DNA of 64,000 nt from contig NZ_QKRX01000004.1 of the NCBI RefSeq assembly GCF_003284585.1, positions 248,001-312,000 on the forward strand, read 5' to 3'. Of the stretch, positions 18,451 through 29,072 are shown piece by piece. The stretch comes from Nitrincola tibetensis. Lineage in GTDB: Bacteria; Pseudomonadota; Gammaproteobacteria; Pseudomonadales; Balneatricaceae. Each line of letters opens with the position of its first letter. The first letter of the stretch is position 1. The notes below the pieces were generated by a model that made no database searches, was not told where the DNA came from, and saw nothing but the letters and a program-made list of their open reading frames with translations. Position numbers and translations under genes: made by a program.

Positions 18451-19769
18451 GATTCTTTGCCTTGTTTATCTGCTAAATGTATAAAATGATGATGAATTCG
18501 ACGAATGCTAAACCATACCGTAAACAAAACAACGGGAATCATCACCCCGATCACTAACGATTTATCAAACTCTACGCCTGAGTTATACAAAGCGTCCACT
18601 AGGTACTTCAATAAACCCACAAGGTAATAACTGATGGCCACCACCGAAAAACCTTCAACTGTGTGCTGCATCATCAACTGTACCTGAGAGCGCTTATCCA
18701 TTGAACTCAGGAGTTCTTGATTCTGATGCTGAATCGACAACTCTACTCGCGTTCGCATCATATCCGATGCTCTATCGACACGGCGTGACAAATCCTCTAA
18801 TCGATAACCGACCGACTCACAGGTTTTTACGGCAGGGGTTAAACGACGGGTCATGAACTCACGGATGGTTAAGTGCCCAGAAAGCTCATCCTCGCGCAGT
18901 TCTTCAAGCCGAGTTAGCACCAATTGATGATAGGCACGCGTCGCCGAAAAACGAAAAGTTGAATGTGCGCGGTAGGCTTCAATTCGTGCCGCCATATGGG
19001 TCAACTCAGCCAGAATTTGCTTCTCATCCACTTGCTTATTGTCTGCTAACATCTGCGTTAGCTCCGCAAGCTTATAATCCATTTCTGCAAGCGAAGGTGA
19101 AATACTGCGCGCCATCGGCAAAGCTAACAACGACATAAGACGGTAGATTTCAATCTCCATCAGCCTCTGGGTTAGACGTCCTACCTGACTGTCTGACATG
19201 TCTCGATTCAAAATGGTAAAACGACCAAAACCGTCACTGTGTAAACGAAAGCTGCTCCAGACTCGAGCGCTCCCCTGCTGAGGGCTACTACCGACAAGAC
19301 GCATTCCTTCAAACCATGGCCGAATCAACTGTAAATCTTGCTCGGCTGAATCCGTCATAGGCTCTAAAGCAATATGAAAAGCCCCGACTATCTGCCCTTC
19401 TAACGCCTCAATCCAGCCACTTGGTAATAACGAAAGACCGGTTTGTGTAAAATCCGGAGCCGTTGTTTCTCGATTCAAATTAATAAACGTGTAGGAAGTA
19501 AACTCCATGTGCATTTCACGTCGGACACGCAAATCACCACAAATTAACTCATAGCAACTTTGCTCTTCCTCGGGAACAGAGCATCCTAACTGCTGGTGTA
19601 ACGCCTGCAAGTGACGAAACTGAGATTGCTTTTGTTCAGCATTGGCCAAGAGCGCTATATGGGTGATCCGCGCAGGACAAGGAATCACCTGAAAAGGACG
19701 CGAATGCAGTTCTTCGTAAATCTCATCCCTCAGTGGGTGTAAATCCAACTGATCAAGCTGACAGCTCAT
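18447..19769 (-). CDS. DUF3422 family membrane protein
   Basis: 440-residue protein of the DUF3422 family: the opening LHPLRDEIYEELHSRPFQ block is characteristic. Two hydrophobic segments close to the C-terminus (about residues 380-397 and 404-425) anchor it in the inner membrane, with a long helical cytoplasmic part (HMAARIEAYRAHSTFRFSATRAYHQLV) before them. No function is established. It is coupled to bolA by a four-base overlap and lies 18 bases after the outer-membrane protein gene, so the three probably form one operon. Confidence 0.8.
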   Translation of the reverse strand: MSCQLDQLDLHPLRDEIYEELHSRPFQVIPCPARITHIALLANAEQKQSQFRHLQALHQQLGCSVPEEEQSCYELICGDLRVRREMHMEFTSYTFINLNRETTAPDFTQTGLSLLPSGWIEALEGQIVGAFHIALEPMTDSAEQDLQLIRPWFEGMRLVGSSPQQGSARVWSSFRLHSDGFGRFTILNRDMSDSQVGRLTQRLMEIEIYRLMSLLALPMARSISPSLAEMDYKLAELTQMLADNKQVDEKQILAELTHMAARIEAYRAHSTFRFSATRAYHQLVLTRLEELREDELSGHLTIREFMTRRLTPAVKTCESVGYRLEDLSRRVDRASDMMRTRVELSIQHQNQELLSSMDKRSQVQLMMQHTVEGFSVVAISYYLVGLLKYLVDALYNSGVEFDKSLVIGVMIPVVLFTVWFSIRRIHHHFIHLADKQGKES

Positions 19770-19787
19770 CCATTAATACCTATAAGT

Positions 19788-20330
19788 TTAGCGAAAATAA
19801 TAACCCACATTCACCATGAGGCCCGCCGTTCCAAATGGGATCACTTCTAAATTCATGCGATGATACTCTACACCAAAGGCGGGCAATATCGCAGGTGCCA
19901 CACCAAAGCGATTCAGCGGAATCTTATCGCGATAGTCGCCTTTGTAACCGTGGATTAGACCGGCCGTTAGTTTACCGTAGGCTTTCAAGTCACCCGAGTT
20001 ATGAAAATCATATCGCCCACCCATATAGAGATAGGTCGTGCGTTGATCAAAGGAGTTCGTGAAGTTAGCACCTCCAACCAACCACCGAACTTCATCACGC
20101 CAATCTCGGCCTGAAGGACGGGGAAGTGCATCTACATCGGTCTCTGGAAAGTACCATTCAAGATTAATCATTTTCTGATGATTATTGTGATCCGGCTCAG
20201 GATCGTAATGAGCTGTCCAGAGCGAGGTTTGAACCAAGAGCTGATCACCTTCCTTAAAGATTCCAGCTAACGCCGCTTGACCGTACATGATCCCTGTACA
20301 CATAAATAACAATATCAATCGCTTAAACAC
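19788..20330 (-). CDS. Putative small outer-membrane beta-barrel protein
   Basis: 180 residues with a signal peptide (cleavage likely after ALA at about 22) and alternating hydrophobic strands throughout, such as TTYLYMGGRYDFHNS and a final LEVIPFGTAGLMVNVGYYFR ending in an aromatic-Arg, a usual beta-barrel assembly signal. I do not recognise the family; its size fits an eight-stranded barrel. It heads the putative operon with DUF3422 and bolA. Function unknown. Confidence 0.6.
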   Translation of the reverse strand: MFKRLILLFMCTGIMYGQAALAGIFKEGDQLLVQTSLWTAHYDPEPDHNNHQKMINLEWYFPETDVDALPRPSGRDWRDEVRWLVGGANFTNSFDQRTTYLYMGGRYDFHNSGDLKAYGKLTAGLIHGYKGDYRDKIPLNRFGVAPAILPAFGVEYHRMNLEVIPFGTAGLMVNVGYYFR

Positions 20331-20523
20331 AACTAAATCCTCTTTACGTTTCCTATCGTGAGGTCATTATAGTGAATTCTGTTGAAAAATAATGCTCTTG
20401 AGCACACACTTCAACGGCAAGTCCAGTGGTAAAAACATAGCCTAGATGAAGAGCGATTAAAAAACAGTCCACTCAATTGGCTGTATCCATTATACTTTTG
20501 CAGGATATTAGTGCGGAGATTGT

Positions 20524-21183
20524 ATGCTAATCAGGGTATTGCCAAGTTTAGAAACACGCAAAGACTGGCTCAGCTTTTTGCGAAGAGAAGCACCCTATTG
20601 CCTAGTCGAAACACCGGAGGTATTGGTTGACTTTCAAAGCACATTTCTTCAGTTAACCCTATTTAAAGAGCCCACACTCGACCCTGTTCGTTACACGCTA
20701 GGCTCACGTCAACGTATGGAGCCCGCATGGCAACTCATCAAAGGCTGCCAATGGCGCTTAAGCTTTTTAATTGAGGGTCTTGAGAGTTTGGATTTTAATA
20801 CCAACGTCCGCGACAAACCCTCTTTTAAAATACCAACGGATCTATCTGTTCGTAAAAGCTTTACTCGTGAACGGCGTTTAATCTCACCATCGCAATCCGG
20901 TATCATCACCCCTTTAAATGAAGGGGATGCATACTGGACACTCAAAAATATTCAAGCCTTGCTGGCCTATGACCAACTACAAGAGTGGACATGCTTAACC
21001 GACCGATTTGTGAGCCCTAAAGCCGCATTAACATCAATCACCTTAGAGCCCGAGCGCTGGGGTGTCGATACAGATGCACAGGGAGTGAGGCTAAGCTTGG
21101 ATGGAGAACCTTACATTCAGTTTAGTCATAATATTCGGCCCGCCACCAGACGCCTGATGACGAACCAAAATCCACTGATATAA
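20524..21183 (+). CDS. Hypothetical protein convergent with the mks operon
   Basis: 219-residue soluble protein, no signal peptide, no membrane segment, no motif I recognise. It has a basic middle (FKIPTDLSVRKSFTRERRL) and a C-terminal segment GVRLSLDGEPYIQFSHNIRPATRR. CGGAG lies five bases before the ATG. Its stop is only five bases from the stop of mksB on the other strand, so the two transcripts must overlap. It is not JetD/MksG: far too short and without Toprim-like motifs. Confidence 0.6.
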   Translation: MLIRVLPSLETRKDWLSFLRREAPYCLVETPEVLVDFQSTFLQLTLFKEPTLDPVRYTLGSRQRMEPAWQLIKGCQWRLSFLIEGLESLDFNTNVRDKPSFKIPTDLSVRKSFTRERRLISPSQSGIITPLNEGDAYWTLKNIQALLAYDQLQEWTCLTDRFVSPKAALTSITLEPERWGVDTDAQGVRLSLDGEPYIQFSHNIRPATRRLMTNQNPLI

Positions 21184-21188
21184 ACCGA

Positions 21189-24100
21189 TTAAATACTCTC
21201 GTCCGCTGTCTCCAACGCATCAGCGGCCATTATTTTGTAAGGGTGATCAGACGCTAACAATTCCTTTCCTTTTTCAGTCGGAAATTCAACGTCAATATCA
21301 ACCACTCGCCCATCACGACACACGTTGATGATCGTATCCATACAAGAACTTAGCAGTGAATACTTCTCATCGGGTGCAGCAATAATGGTTTGCAGCCCTA
21401 AATCCGTCATAAAGCCTAAAGATGTAACAGTATTTTCTGAGTCCAGCTTGTTAAACGCCTCATCAAACACCGACAAACTCAATCCCCCGACAGGTTGACC
21501 GTCACTGCCCTCTTTCAGACGATAGGTTGCGCCTAATGCTGCCGCCATGGCCACATAGAAAGGCACTTGGTGCTCACCACCCGAACCCGTTTTAATACGC
21601 TGGGTTAAGGTGGTTTTCCGATTTCCGTCTAAGTCCTTAACCACTAACTCAAAGTTATAGAAATTCCGGTAATCCTGCAGCAGTTCGCTCTCACCTTCAT
21701 TCTTCAAAACTTCATGAATTTTTGCTAAGGCATCTCGATGCCCAGTATCTGTTTCATGGTTAATGTCGAATAAAGAGCCTACATTCGCTTGATCCATCCG
21801 CGTATAGGCTTCAACCAACTCTAAGATGTCACGCAACTCAGGGTTAGGCATCATCTCAAAGCTATACATTTCTTTATGGAAAGGACGGTTCTTCAAGTGG
21901 CTGTTGAGCTCACGAATCAAATCCTTAATTTTATTGATTTGATCATTTAGATGCGCAACAAAATCTGATCTAAAAGCAGTCTCGGCCTCTAACCGTGCAC
22001 GTTCCGCTTTTTGGGTATACTGCGCCAACTCAGACTCTTGTAAGGTTACAACCGTCTCATTGACATAGCCTTCCAAGTCTTCATGACTTGAATCAGGACT
22101 GATGTTATCCAACCCTTGATGACTTAAGCCGCCTGCATGGTAGCGTGCTTTATATTGCGCAACGGCATCACGAACACCGTTTTTCTTTTTCTCATGCAGT
22201 TGAAGCTCCGCTTGAGCTTTTTTGGCGGCTTCAAAGATAATACGCTCAATATCTGAATCACAGCTATCGTCTAAGTAGTCACGTTTTTCTTGGGCAGACT
22301 GTGCATCAAACTCTGGCTTTTCCTGACAACGCCCACGCGCCATGGCATGTTCCGTTAGCTCTCGCTCAAGCACTTCAAGCGAAGCATTGTCTTTGATCAT
22401 GCCTGTCCGCGTTTTTTGCAACTTATCCATCAGAGCTTTTTGGCGAACTTCTAACGACTTTTGCTGTTCAGCATATTCGGCAATACGTTGCTGAATACCC
22501 GAATCATCATGATTGCGAAGATCCGTAATGCCCTGCTGATAGCCTTCGATTTCAGACGCAAGCTGCTCACGCTGATTCACCAGATCAAAGACGCGCTCAT
22601 TCACCTGAAGCAAACCTGATGCCATTTGAATTAAGCCATCACGCAGCTTTTCAAGCGACTCATGCTGCTTGCCCAGTGTCGTAAACTCAGCAATCAGATC
22701 GTCGACTTGCTTACCTTGCAAGGCCAACTGATCGCCACGGCGACGAATCCCCATAATCGGGCTAAGCTCATTAATCGAGGTGGTCGAGCCTTCGCTCTGC
22801 AACATGCAATCATAGGTTAACGCACGCTCATGGCGCAGCAATTCAGTTTCGGTTTCGACAGCCATAACCGCGCCTAAGGCTCGGTTCATATAGGCTTGAG
22901 CATGCTCATTGTCACTGTCAACAAACTGCGCCAAGCTACCAGCTTTCGTTCGCGTCAACCACTCACCTGACTTGGTCGTATTGATAATACGACAGCCTTT
23001 TAGATGACGTCCTTTGCGACGATAAAGAGTGATCGCTTCTTTAACACGATCCGGTGCCACCACTAAAGCTTCTCTACGAGCACCTAAGAAAGACTCAATG
23101 GCAATTCGCCACTTATCATCATTGATATCGACCAGCTCACAAATTGGCGTAGAGTCGATTCCGTACTCTTTCAACAAATCGATAAGTTCACGAGTGGCGT
23201 GCCGGACGGGAGCTCGCCCCTGCTGTAATTGCTCAACAGCACTCTTTTGACTTTGAATCTGGGTACGCAGCTCATTAATCCGAATCACAGACTCTTCATA
23301 ACGTTTAGCAATGGCTTTACGCACGGGATCAATCTGCGCACGCAACTGTGTAAGCGCATTATCAACTTCAACAGGTGCTTCTGGCCATTGCCCAGCCAAG
23401 GTGTTTTCACCTGAGCGCCATAATGCAACCGATTGCTCAACCACTGGCTTAAATGTATCGGGTAATACATCTGGATTTGCAGCAAAGCCGACAGTGGTTC
23501 TCATCAGGTTATACACCTGTTGAATTTTCTCTTTCACCACCGAGGCTTCATGCTGGCGAGCCGAAATACGAGACTCAAGAGCATTTACTTTATGTGCTGA
23601 ATCTGTGTTGTTTAATTCTGCCCGCGTATTCGCCAACCGCTGCATGGCTTCATTCAACTGCTCACTGTTTTTTTCTAAATCAGCTTGCAGCAGTTGCTCT
23701 TGCTCAGTGAAGGTTTCTAAGCGCTCAGCCGCCGCTTCTTTTTTCAAATCAGTGTGTTCGAAACGCGCCTCATGAACGACCCATTCGTATTCGATGGCAT
23801 TTTTAAGATTTCTAGAAATCCCTTTACACATCTCCTGAACCTTTTCGAGCTCAGCAATGCGGTTCGCCACTTCACGCGTTTTTTGCTCCATCGCGCGATA
23901 CTCATCCAGCGACTTTCGAAAAGCGCCCACATGAACGATGTTTTCGTCCAAAACAAATTCTCGAATAAAACGCGTAGGGCTATCGATGGGGACGAACTTC
24001 AAGGCATTTTTAAAGTTCTTAATGAATTTTTCATCGTCATTTGGCATTTGAGGATCATGACTAAGGTGCGTGACCATTTCTCGAACAAAGCGGGTCGCTC

Positions 24101-24614
24101 GCTTTTCAAGAACCATATCAGGGCACTGCTTTAATAAACTGTCACGAACTTCAGCCCAAGGACGAGGCAAGCGTCCTGCACCTTGCTTTATTGAGAAATC
24201 ATCAAGGGTGACCGAAAAATCAGGGAGAATAAAGCGCCCTAAAATATCTTCTTCTGCATTGGCAGTGGACGCACTGATCGCGATGCCCACGCAACTTTCT
24301 TTTGCTGTTTCTGTGTCAAAAAAGCTCAACGCCATATAAGTAAGAGAGTCCTCTCGCGCATTCACTTTCTTGCCGAGATCATCTAAAAAACCTAAACAGT
24401 AAGTGCGCAAAGAACGCTCTGACTTTTCGCCAGCAGAGGCGTTGAAACTCAAGTGGCGCTTGTGCCCCCCCATTAAGATGGTTTGGATCGCATCCAGTAA
24501 GGATGACTTACCAGATCCATTGGGCCCCACAATCGCAACATTGCCTTTAATGGGGATTTCAATCGCCCCCAAAACATACCAGTTAACCAGGACGATACGA
24601 TTAAGCTGTTTCAT
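21189..24614 (-). CDS. mksB: MksB/JetC-like SMC ATPase
   Basis: 1141-residue SMC-family ATPase related to MukB, MksB and Wadjet JetC. Walker [10 protein letters not shown] is at residues 30-38; a long coiled coil with a central hinge-like region (about 480-600) follows; the ABC signature TGSGGEHQ is near 1009-1016 and Walker [13 protein letters not shown] has its DE at 1051-1052. It would form a dimeric loop-extruding motor with the MksE and MksF homologues. Its ATG lies 14 bases inside mksE behind GGAGAG. No JetD/MksG nuclease follows, so chromosome organisation or an incomplete defence system are both possible. Confidence 0.85.
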   Translation of the reverse strand: MKQLNRIVLVNWYVLGAIEIPIKGNVAIVGPNGSGKSSLLDAIQTILMGGHKRHLSFNASAGEKSERSLRTYCLGFLDDLGKKVNAREDSLTYMALSFFDTETAKESCVGIAISASTANAEEDILGRFILPDFSVTLDDFSIKQGAGRLPRPWAEVRDSLLKQCPDMVLEKRATRFVREMVTHLSHDPQMPNDDEKFIKNFKNALKFVPIDSPTRFIREFVLDENIVHVGAFRKSLDEYRAMEQKTREVANRIAELEKVQEMCKGISRNLKNAIEYEWVVHEARFEHTDLKKEAAAERLETFTEQEQLLQADLEKNSEQLNEAMQRLANTRAELNNTDSAHKVNALESRISARQHEASVVKEKIQQVYNLMRTTVGFAANPDVLPDTFKPVVEQSVALWRSGENTLAGQWPEAPVEVDNALTQLRAQIDPVRKAIAKRYEESVIRINELRTQIQSQKSAVEQLQQGRAPVRHATRELIDLLKEYGIDSTPICELVDINDDKWRIAIESFLGARREALVVAPDRVKEAITLYRRKGRHLKGCRIINTTKSGEWLTRTKAGSLAQFVDSDNEHAQAYMNRALGAVMAVETETELLRHERALTYDCMLQSEGSTTSINELSPIMGIRRRGDQLALQGKQVDDLIAEFTTLGKQHESLEKLRDGLIQMASGLLQVNERVFDLVNQREQLASEIEGYQQGITDLRNHDDSGIQQRIAEYAEQQKSLEVRQKALMDKLQKTRTGMIKDNASLEVLERELTEHAMARGRCQEKPEFDAQSAQEKRDYLDDSCDSDIERIIFEAAKKAQAELQLHEKKKNGVRDAVAQYKARYHAGGLSHQGLDNISPDSSHEDLEGYVNETVVTLQESELAQYTQKAERARLEAETAFRSDFVAHLNDQINKIKDLIRELNSHLKNRPFHKEMYSFEMMPNPELRDILELVEAYTRMDQANVGSLFDINHETDTGHRDALAKIHEVLKNEGESELLQDYRNFYNFELVVKDLDGNRKTTLTQRIKTGSGGEHQVPFYVAMAAALGATYRLKEGSDGQPVGGLSLSVFDEAFNKLDSENTVTSLGFMTDLGLQTIIAAPDEKYSLLSSCMDTIINVCRDGRVVDIDVEFPTEKGKELLASDHPYKIMAADALETADESI

Positions 24615-25290
24615 TGGTATTCTCTCCGTCCGGTGCCTGGGTTTTCTCTTGACTTACACCATCCTCATCATCTGCATCATCCGCTGACTGCGCTGAAGAA
24701 CGACTGGACTCGATATCACACAAGGCTTCTAGCTGACCGATATAATCTTCAACAACCACATGACGAATAGTCGGGTTAATTCGCAGAGGTAGGTTTTTTG
24801 GATCGGTTTCGTCGGCCTTTCCTCTTTCAATCACGCCATGACGACTAAACAAAGAAATAATTTCTTTTAGGCGCGTTTCGTTCGGGATTTCTTTGGCCGT
24901 TAAATTGCTATATAAACGCAATAAAGCATCAGTGGTGGTGATTGCCTTCCCGTTCTCAACCTCGAAATTCTCCAGCTTTTGCTCATAGGTCTGACGTAAA
25001 CAGAGTAAAAGCAAAGACTCATCTAACTTCAGCTTGAGGACCCGCTCCTCTCCCTGAGGAAGCACACCCAAATAAGCTTCGTCAGGTTGATACACTAAGG
25101 TCCAACCTATGGCCGCAAATAGGTTTCGATAGTAGTCAATGTTGGCCGCAATCAGAAAATAGCTGTCGCGATGAATAGGGCGATCAGCGTACAAAAACTG
25201 GCTGACAAGAAGCAAATTGGCAGCATGAATAAAGTCTTCGGCCTGATGATGCTCAGTCCGGGATACGATTTTTTGTAGATCACCTAACAT
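24601..25290 (-). CDS. mksE: MksE/JetB-like condensin subunit (DUF4194)
   Basis: 229-residue winged-helix KITE-type subunit, the MukE/MksE/JetB counterpart (DUF4194). The segment [18 protein letters not shown] and the C-terminal acidic tail ([13 protein letters not shown]) are visible. It would bind the kleisin MksF and the SMC. The start at 25290 was chosen because this ATG overlaps the mksF stop as TAATG, which implies translational coupling; a further upstream start at 25323 would place 34 bases inside mksF. Confidence 0.8.
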   Translation of the reverse strand: MLGDLQKIVSRTEHHQAEDFIHAANLLLVSQFLYADRPIHRDSYFLIAANIDYYRNLFAAIGWTLVYQPDEAYLGVLPQGEERVLKLKLDESLLLLCLRQTYEQKLENFEVENGKAITTTDALLRLYSNLTAKEIPNETRLKEIISLFSRHGVIERGKADETDPKNLPLRINPTIRHVVVEDYIGQLEALCDIESSRSSAQSADDADDEDGVSQEKTQAPDGENTNETA

Positions 25291-26684
25291 TATGCGTTCC
25301 TGTGTATCACAAAACCACGACACTCAACTACATCAGCGACGCGGACATAGGTATCGTCAAATTCAATACGGTATTTTTCAGTGGTTTTACGTGCTTTTTT
25401 ACCCAACGAAGGCAAATGGCGCACGTAGCTGAAACAAATATAATCCTCAACCGATTCAATCGTGAACTCGGTTGCATTTAAGCGGGTGCGACCGAGAAAA
25501 TGACGGTCTAAATACTGCTCAATTCGGTCAACACGCACCTCACGCCGCTCTTTGTATTCTTTAAACAAACGACGCAACTCTAAAACTCGAGGATCAATCT
25601 CACTTTGAGTAATCACACGTGGCTTCGCTTCCACCCGCTTACGTATCGGTGAGCGAATACTCATTGGTGAAATAAACCCTGTTTCTTCCAAGGTGGTTAG
25701 CGTTGGAATCTCGTCATCCTTCTTTTTTGCCAACTCGGCAATCAAACGCGATAAGCGAGCCGCCATACCTGGTGTGGTTTTATCCATGTAGCGAACCGTA
25801 TCCGCCACACGTTTTTCCAACTGATAACGAAAACCATCAATCGCCGCCAAGCGCTGATCCACAGACTCAAAAATACGAATAACTCGATTAATATGCTGAT
25901 GCACTAAGGCCTCTGCCGAATCAAAATCCAATTCATATTGAACCTGATAATGTTGCGTCAGCTGCTCTAACTTTAATAAATCGAATTGCAAATCACGGAG
26001 CATCGATAAAATCTGGCGACGATATCGAAAGGGGTTATTGCGTGTTTTAAGGGTTTTGTAATCTGAAACCAGAATGTGCTCAACAAAACGATCAAAGAAG
26101 CCTCTGACAATATCCTGCGGGTTGTTAATTTCCGATAAGGAAATCTTGATTTCACGTAGGCCCAGCAGCATATCCGTTAAATGTGCACTGAAATCAGCAG
26201 CCGTTTGTGATGCCTCGGACAGTGTAATCCCACGGCCCACCGGATCATTTACGGCAGCCTCTAACGAACTAAGTACGTTAAGGACCGCACCGCCATAACT
26301 CCGTTTTTCGAGCCGAGCGATAGAGACCAACGACCGGAGCAAATAGGAAACAGAAGGCGACAAAAGAACATAGGTTCGATACACCTTCTGCTCTTCTTCA
26401 AGCCAGCCGCACTGAACCAAACGTCGGTAAATCCTATTGGTATAGTCAACACTTGAACGTGGCGGTTCGCCGTCTTCGTCAGCTTCGGTGACCCAACGAC
26501 GGACCCCTAACCGAACAACGGCATTTTCGATGGTAGAGCGCACCAGATCCTTGGCGATGAAAGGATCGATGAGATCCTCATCAAAGAATAAATCGGCCAA
26601 CTCAAGAAGAACCGCTTGATAGACTTGGCGGTTCTGCCCTGATAACGGCAGAAAAATATCATCCGGTAGTTTATTGAAGAGCAT
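25290..26684 (-). CDS. mksF: MksF/JetA-like kleisin subunit (DUF5716-like)
   Basis: 464-residue kleisin-like subunit. The opening [28 protein letters not shown] matches the JetA/DUF5716 pattern, with winged-helix at the N-terminus, helical middle, and a C-terminal winged-helix that would contact the SMC head. AGGGA precedes the ATG. Gene order F-E-B equals jetA-B-C and the P. aeruginosa mksFEB order. The length is closer to type I Wadjet JetA than to E. coli MukF. Confidence 0.78.
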   Translation of the reverse strand: MLFNKLPDDIFLPLSGQNRQVYQAVLLELADLFFDEDLIDPFIAKDLVRSTIENAVVRLGVRRWVTEADEDGEPPRSSVDYTNRIYRRLVQCGWLEEEQKVYRTYVLLSPSVSYLLRSLVSIARLEKRSYGGAVLNVLSSLEAAVNDPVGRGITLSEASQTAADFSAHLTDMLLGLREIKISLSEINNPQDIVRGFFDRFVEHILVSDYKTLKTRNNPFRYRRQILSMLRDLQFDLLKLEQLTQHYQVQYELDFDSAEALVHQHINRVIRIFESVDQRLAAIDGFRYQLEKRVADTVRYMDKTTPGMAARLSRLIAELAKKKDDEIPTLTTLEETGFISPMSIRSPIRKRVEAKPRVITQSEIDPRVLELRRLFKEYKERREVRVDRIEQYLDRHFLGRTRLNATEFTIESVEDYICFSYVRHLPSLGKKARKTTEKYRIEFDDTYVRVADVVECRGFVIHRNA

Positions 26685-26787
26685 GCGTTTCCCTGATCTC
26701 TCACCCGATATGCATTACACTGCATGAACAATCTTGAGCGCAGATTCTAGCGGAAATAGAGACATCTTCCCAACTTTTATGCGCAGA

Positions 26788-28527
26788 TTAATTGATCTGC
26801 TGGTTTTGTTTGACCTGATGCAATCGCTCATAGGCCTTTAACAGCTGCTGATGGCGACTAAACGTACTGAGGCTTTCATCATGAATGCCCATATCATCAA
26901 AAACCTGCCCCCCTTCCATCATTAAGCGCACTTGAGACAGCAACTCGGCTCCATAAATCCGTTCAATCACAGGTACAAAATCTTCAACCTTTCGTGACGC
27001 GTCAAGCGTTAGCGCCAATAGCTGATGCAGACAGCGGTACTTCATCAGTACTTTTTCCGGCACGCCCCCGAAATTAAGCAACCAATCGGACAACTCCAAC
27101 GCCAATTCTTGCTCGCCTAGGGCCAACGCCAAGCGTAGCTTAAGCTCACCAACACGCAACCAAGACCAAACCGTATCTGGATTAGGTAGGAGGCCGATGA
27201 GCTCTGCAACTGGCTGCTGCTCATCGAAGCCACCCTCATCCAATGCTTCAAGAAGATCCGCATAGGCTTCATTATCAAGGTCAGGCAAAGCCAATATTGC
27301 CGCCCTTAGCGGTGCCGCCGCATTATTATTGCGCCAAATCAACTCGTCAACCGGATAGATTTCCGACATACCAGGAACAATAATACGGCAGGTATACACG
27401 CCCAAATGTTCATAGTCCGCAATGTAGATATCCATATCGACACGATGGATTTTAAAACAAAGCTCTTCAAATTCGGCTTGTGTATTCCCTTCAATATTCC
27501 ATCGTGCGAAGGGGTAATCGGTTGTGGAGGACATTAAATCCCACGCGACGACTCCACTTGAATCAATAAAGTGTGTTTCAAGATTATGGGGATCAGCCGC
27601 CTCTTCAATGTCCAGCGTTGGCTCAGGAAAATCATGCAATTCATCTAACTCGCGCCCTTGAAGCAACTCAGTCAGAGTACGTTCCAGCGCTACGGCAAAT
27701 TTAGGATGGGCGCCAAAGGAGGCGAAACAGCCACCATCAACAGGATTGATCAAGACAACATTTACTAAAGGAAACTTCCCTCCTAATGATGCATCTCTCA
27801 CCTCAACAACAAAACCTTTGTTGCGGAGTGTTCTCAGTGCTGCCTTAACCCTTGGATGCTTAGCAATTTCAGACTCTGGAACGAGGGGCAAACTGATGCC
27901 TGAAGATATAATGGTATTTTTGATGTGACGCTCAAATATCTCAGACAAGGCCTGAACACGCGCTTCATACACACTGTTCCCTGCCGCCATGCCATTACTG
28001 ACGTATAGGTTACCGAGGATATTAACGGGGAACCAAACGGTTTCACCCGTTCTTTGCTTCACAAACGGCAAAGCACAGATCCCGCGGTGAGCATTGCCTG
28101 AATTGAGATCGATAAGAGCACCGGGCGATATTTCATTATGGAGGTCATAATGATTACGTGTGGCCTCATCAAGCAACCCTTCCGGCCAAACCGTTGCTTT
28201 CACCGGAAACCAGCGTTCTTGGGGATAATGAACAAACTCTCTTTCAGCGAACTTTGAGCCTAAGAAATAATCGGCCCAAAAAAAGTTGCAACTTAAACGC
28301 TCAAAAAACTCACCTAGAGCACTGGCCAGAGCAGCCTCACGCGTTGCCCCCTTACCATTCGTAAACAGCATCGGACACACACGATCACGAATATGAACAG
28401 ACCAAACATGCGGAACGGGATTTAACCAGCGAACTTCTTCAATATCGAAGCCTAGCGCCTTCAAACCAGCACTCATTCGCTCGATGGTTTCTTCCAGAGG
28501 CGCATCTTTTCCTAAAATCTGTGTCAT
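26788..28527 (-). CDS. ycaO: YcaO domain protein (E. coli YcaO type)
   Basis: 579-residue protein matching E. coli YcaO in length and layout: an N-terminal YcaO domain with the ATP-binding GKGATREAALASALGEFFERLS and VYEARVQALSEIFERHIKN segments, then a C-terminal helical repeat-like region. YcaO enzymes activate amide backbones with ATP; E. coli YcaO is connected with beta-methylthiolation of ribosomal protein S12 by RimO, not with a peptide natural product. No precursor peptide or partner enzyme is seen nearby. AGGAG lies nine bases before the ATG. Confidence 0.92.
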   Translation of the reverse strand: MTQILGKDAPLEETIERMSAGLKALGFDIEEVRWLNPVPHVWSVHIRDRVCPMLFTNGKGATREAALASALGEFFERLSCNFFWADYFLGSKFAEREFVHYPQERWFPVKATVWPEGLLDEATRNHYDLHNEISPGALIDLNSGNAHRGICALPFVKQRTGETVWFPVNILGNLYVSNGMAAGNSVYEARVQALSEIFERHIKNTIISSGISLPLVPESEIAKHPRVKAALRTLRNKGFVVEVRDASLGGKFPLVNVVLINPVDGGCFASFGAHPKFAVALERTLTELLQGRELDELHDFPEPTLDIEEAADPHNLETHFIDSSGVVAWDLMSSTTDYPFARWNIEGNTQAEFEELCFKIHRVDMDIYIADYEHLGVYTCRIIVPGMSEIYPVDELIWRNNNAAAPLRAAILALPDLDNEAYADLLEALDEGGFDEQQPVAELIGLLPNPDTVWSWLRVGELKLRLALALGEQELALELSDWLLNFGGVPEKVLMKYRCLHQLLALTLDASRKVEDFVPVIERIYGAELLSQVRLMMEGGQVFDDMGIHDESLSTFSRHQQLLKAYERLHQVKQNQQIN

Positions 28528-28844
28528 GGGTTACTCCTGCCCTATTCGCTGGATGCATCTTTCAGCGGAGGACTCAACATCTCTTTAATTGTTCAAAGAT
28601 TATACGTGAATACGAGCTTAGCTTACACTCCTTGAAACCGACCTCGCACTGCTAAATGCATATCATTTGCGGCAATAGCAAATTGACAAAACTTACAAAC
28701 ACCTATAACGGCGACGATATCGGTTGCTTTTTAATCAATTATTTTCAATGGCCTACCAAATATCAAAAAAATTCATTATTTTTAAAAAATAGTGTTGACG
28801 ACCTCAAGCTGGATCATTAATATTTGCGACCTGAGTTGAGCAGT
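28528..28844. other. Intergenic region upstream of tRNA genes
   Basis: 317 bases without a gene between the ycaO start and tRNA-Asn. The ycaO promoter should be at the left end and the tRNA promoter (separate entry) at the right end. Nothing else is seen. Confidence 0.6.
28795..28823 (+). promoter_or_regulatory. Sigma-70 promoter of the tRNA-Asn/tRNA-Pro pair
   Basis: TTGACG at 28795-28800, a 17-base spacer and TAATAT at 28818-28823, followed by the GC-rich discriminator GCGACC typical of stringently controlled stable-RNA promoters. Transcription would start about 15 bases before tRNA-Asn. Confidence 0.85.
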
Positions 28845-28920
28845 TCCCTGATAGCTCAGTCGGTAGAGCAGTAGACTGTTAATCTATTGGTCGCAGGTTC
28901 GAGTCCTGCTCGGGGAGCCA
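28845..28920 (+). tRNA. tRNA-Asn (GTT)
   Basis: 76 bases including an encoded CCA. Acceptor stem TCCCTGA/TCGGGGA, D-arm TAGCTCAGTCGGTAGAGCA, anticodon GTT in the loop CTGTTAA, T-arm GGTTCGAGTCC. All four arms fold. Confidence 0.97.
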
Positions 28921-28933
28921 ACTCAATGTTTTT

Positions 28934-29010
<77 letters not shown>

Positions 29011-29072
29011 TTTCTTATAAATTTCCCTTTAAAGACAATGAATTGCATCTTAATACCGAGAGGTATCTTTAG

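Noticed and set aside
20524-21183. This gene as JetD/MksG of the Wadjet-like operon
   Set aside because: It is convergent, only 219 residues, and shows no Toprim or DUF3322-like motif.
26788-28527. YcaO as part of a thiazole/oxazole peptide cluster
   Set aside because: Length and C-terminal region match E. coli YcaO, and no precursor peptide, dehydrogenase or transporter is adjacent.
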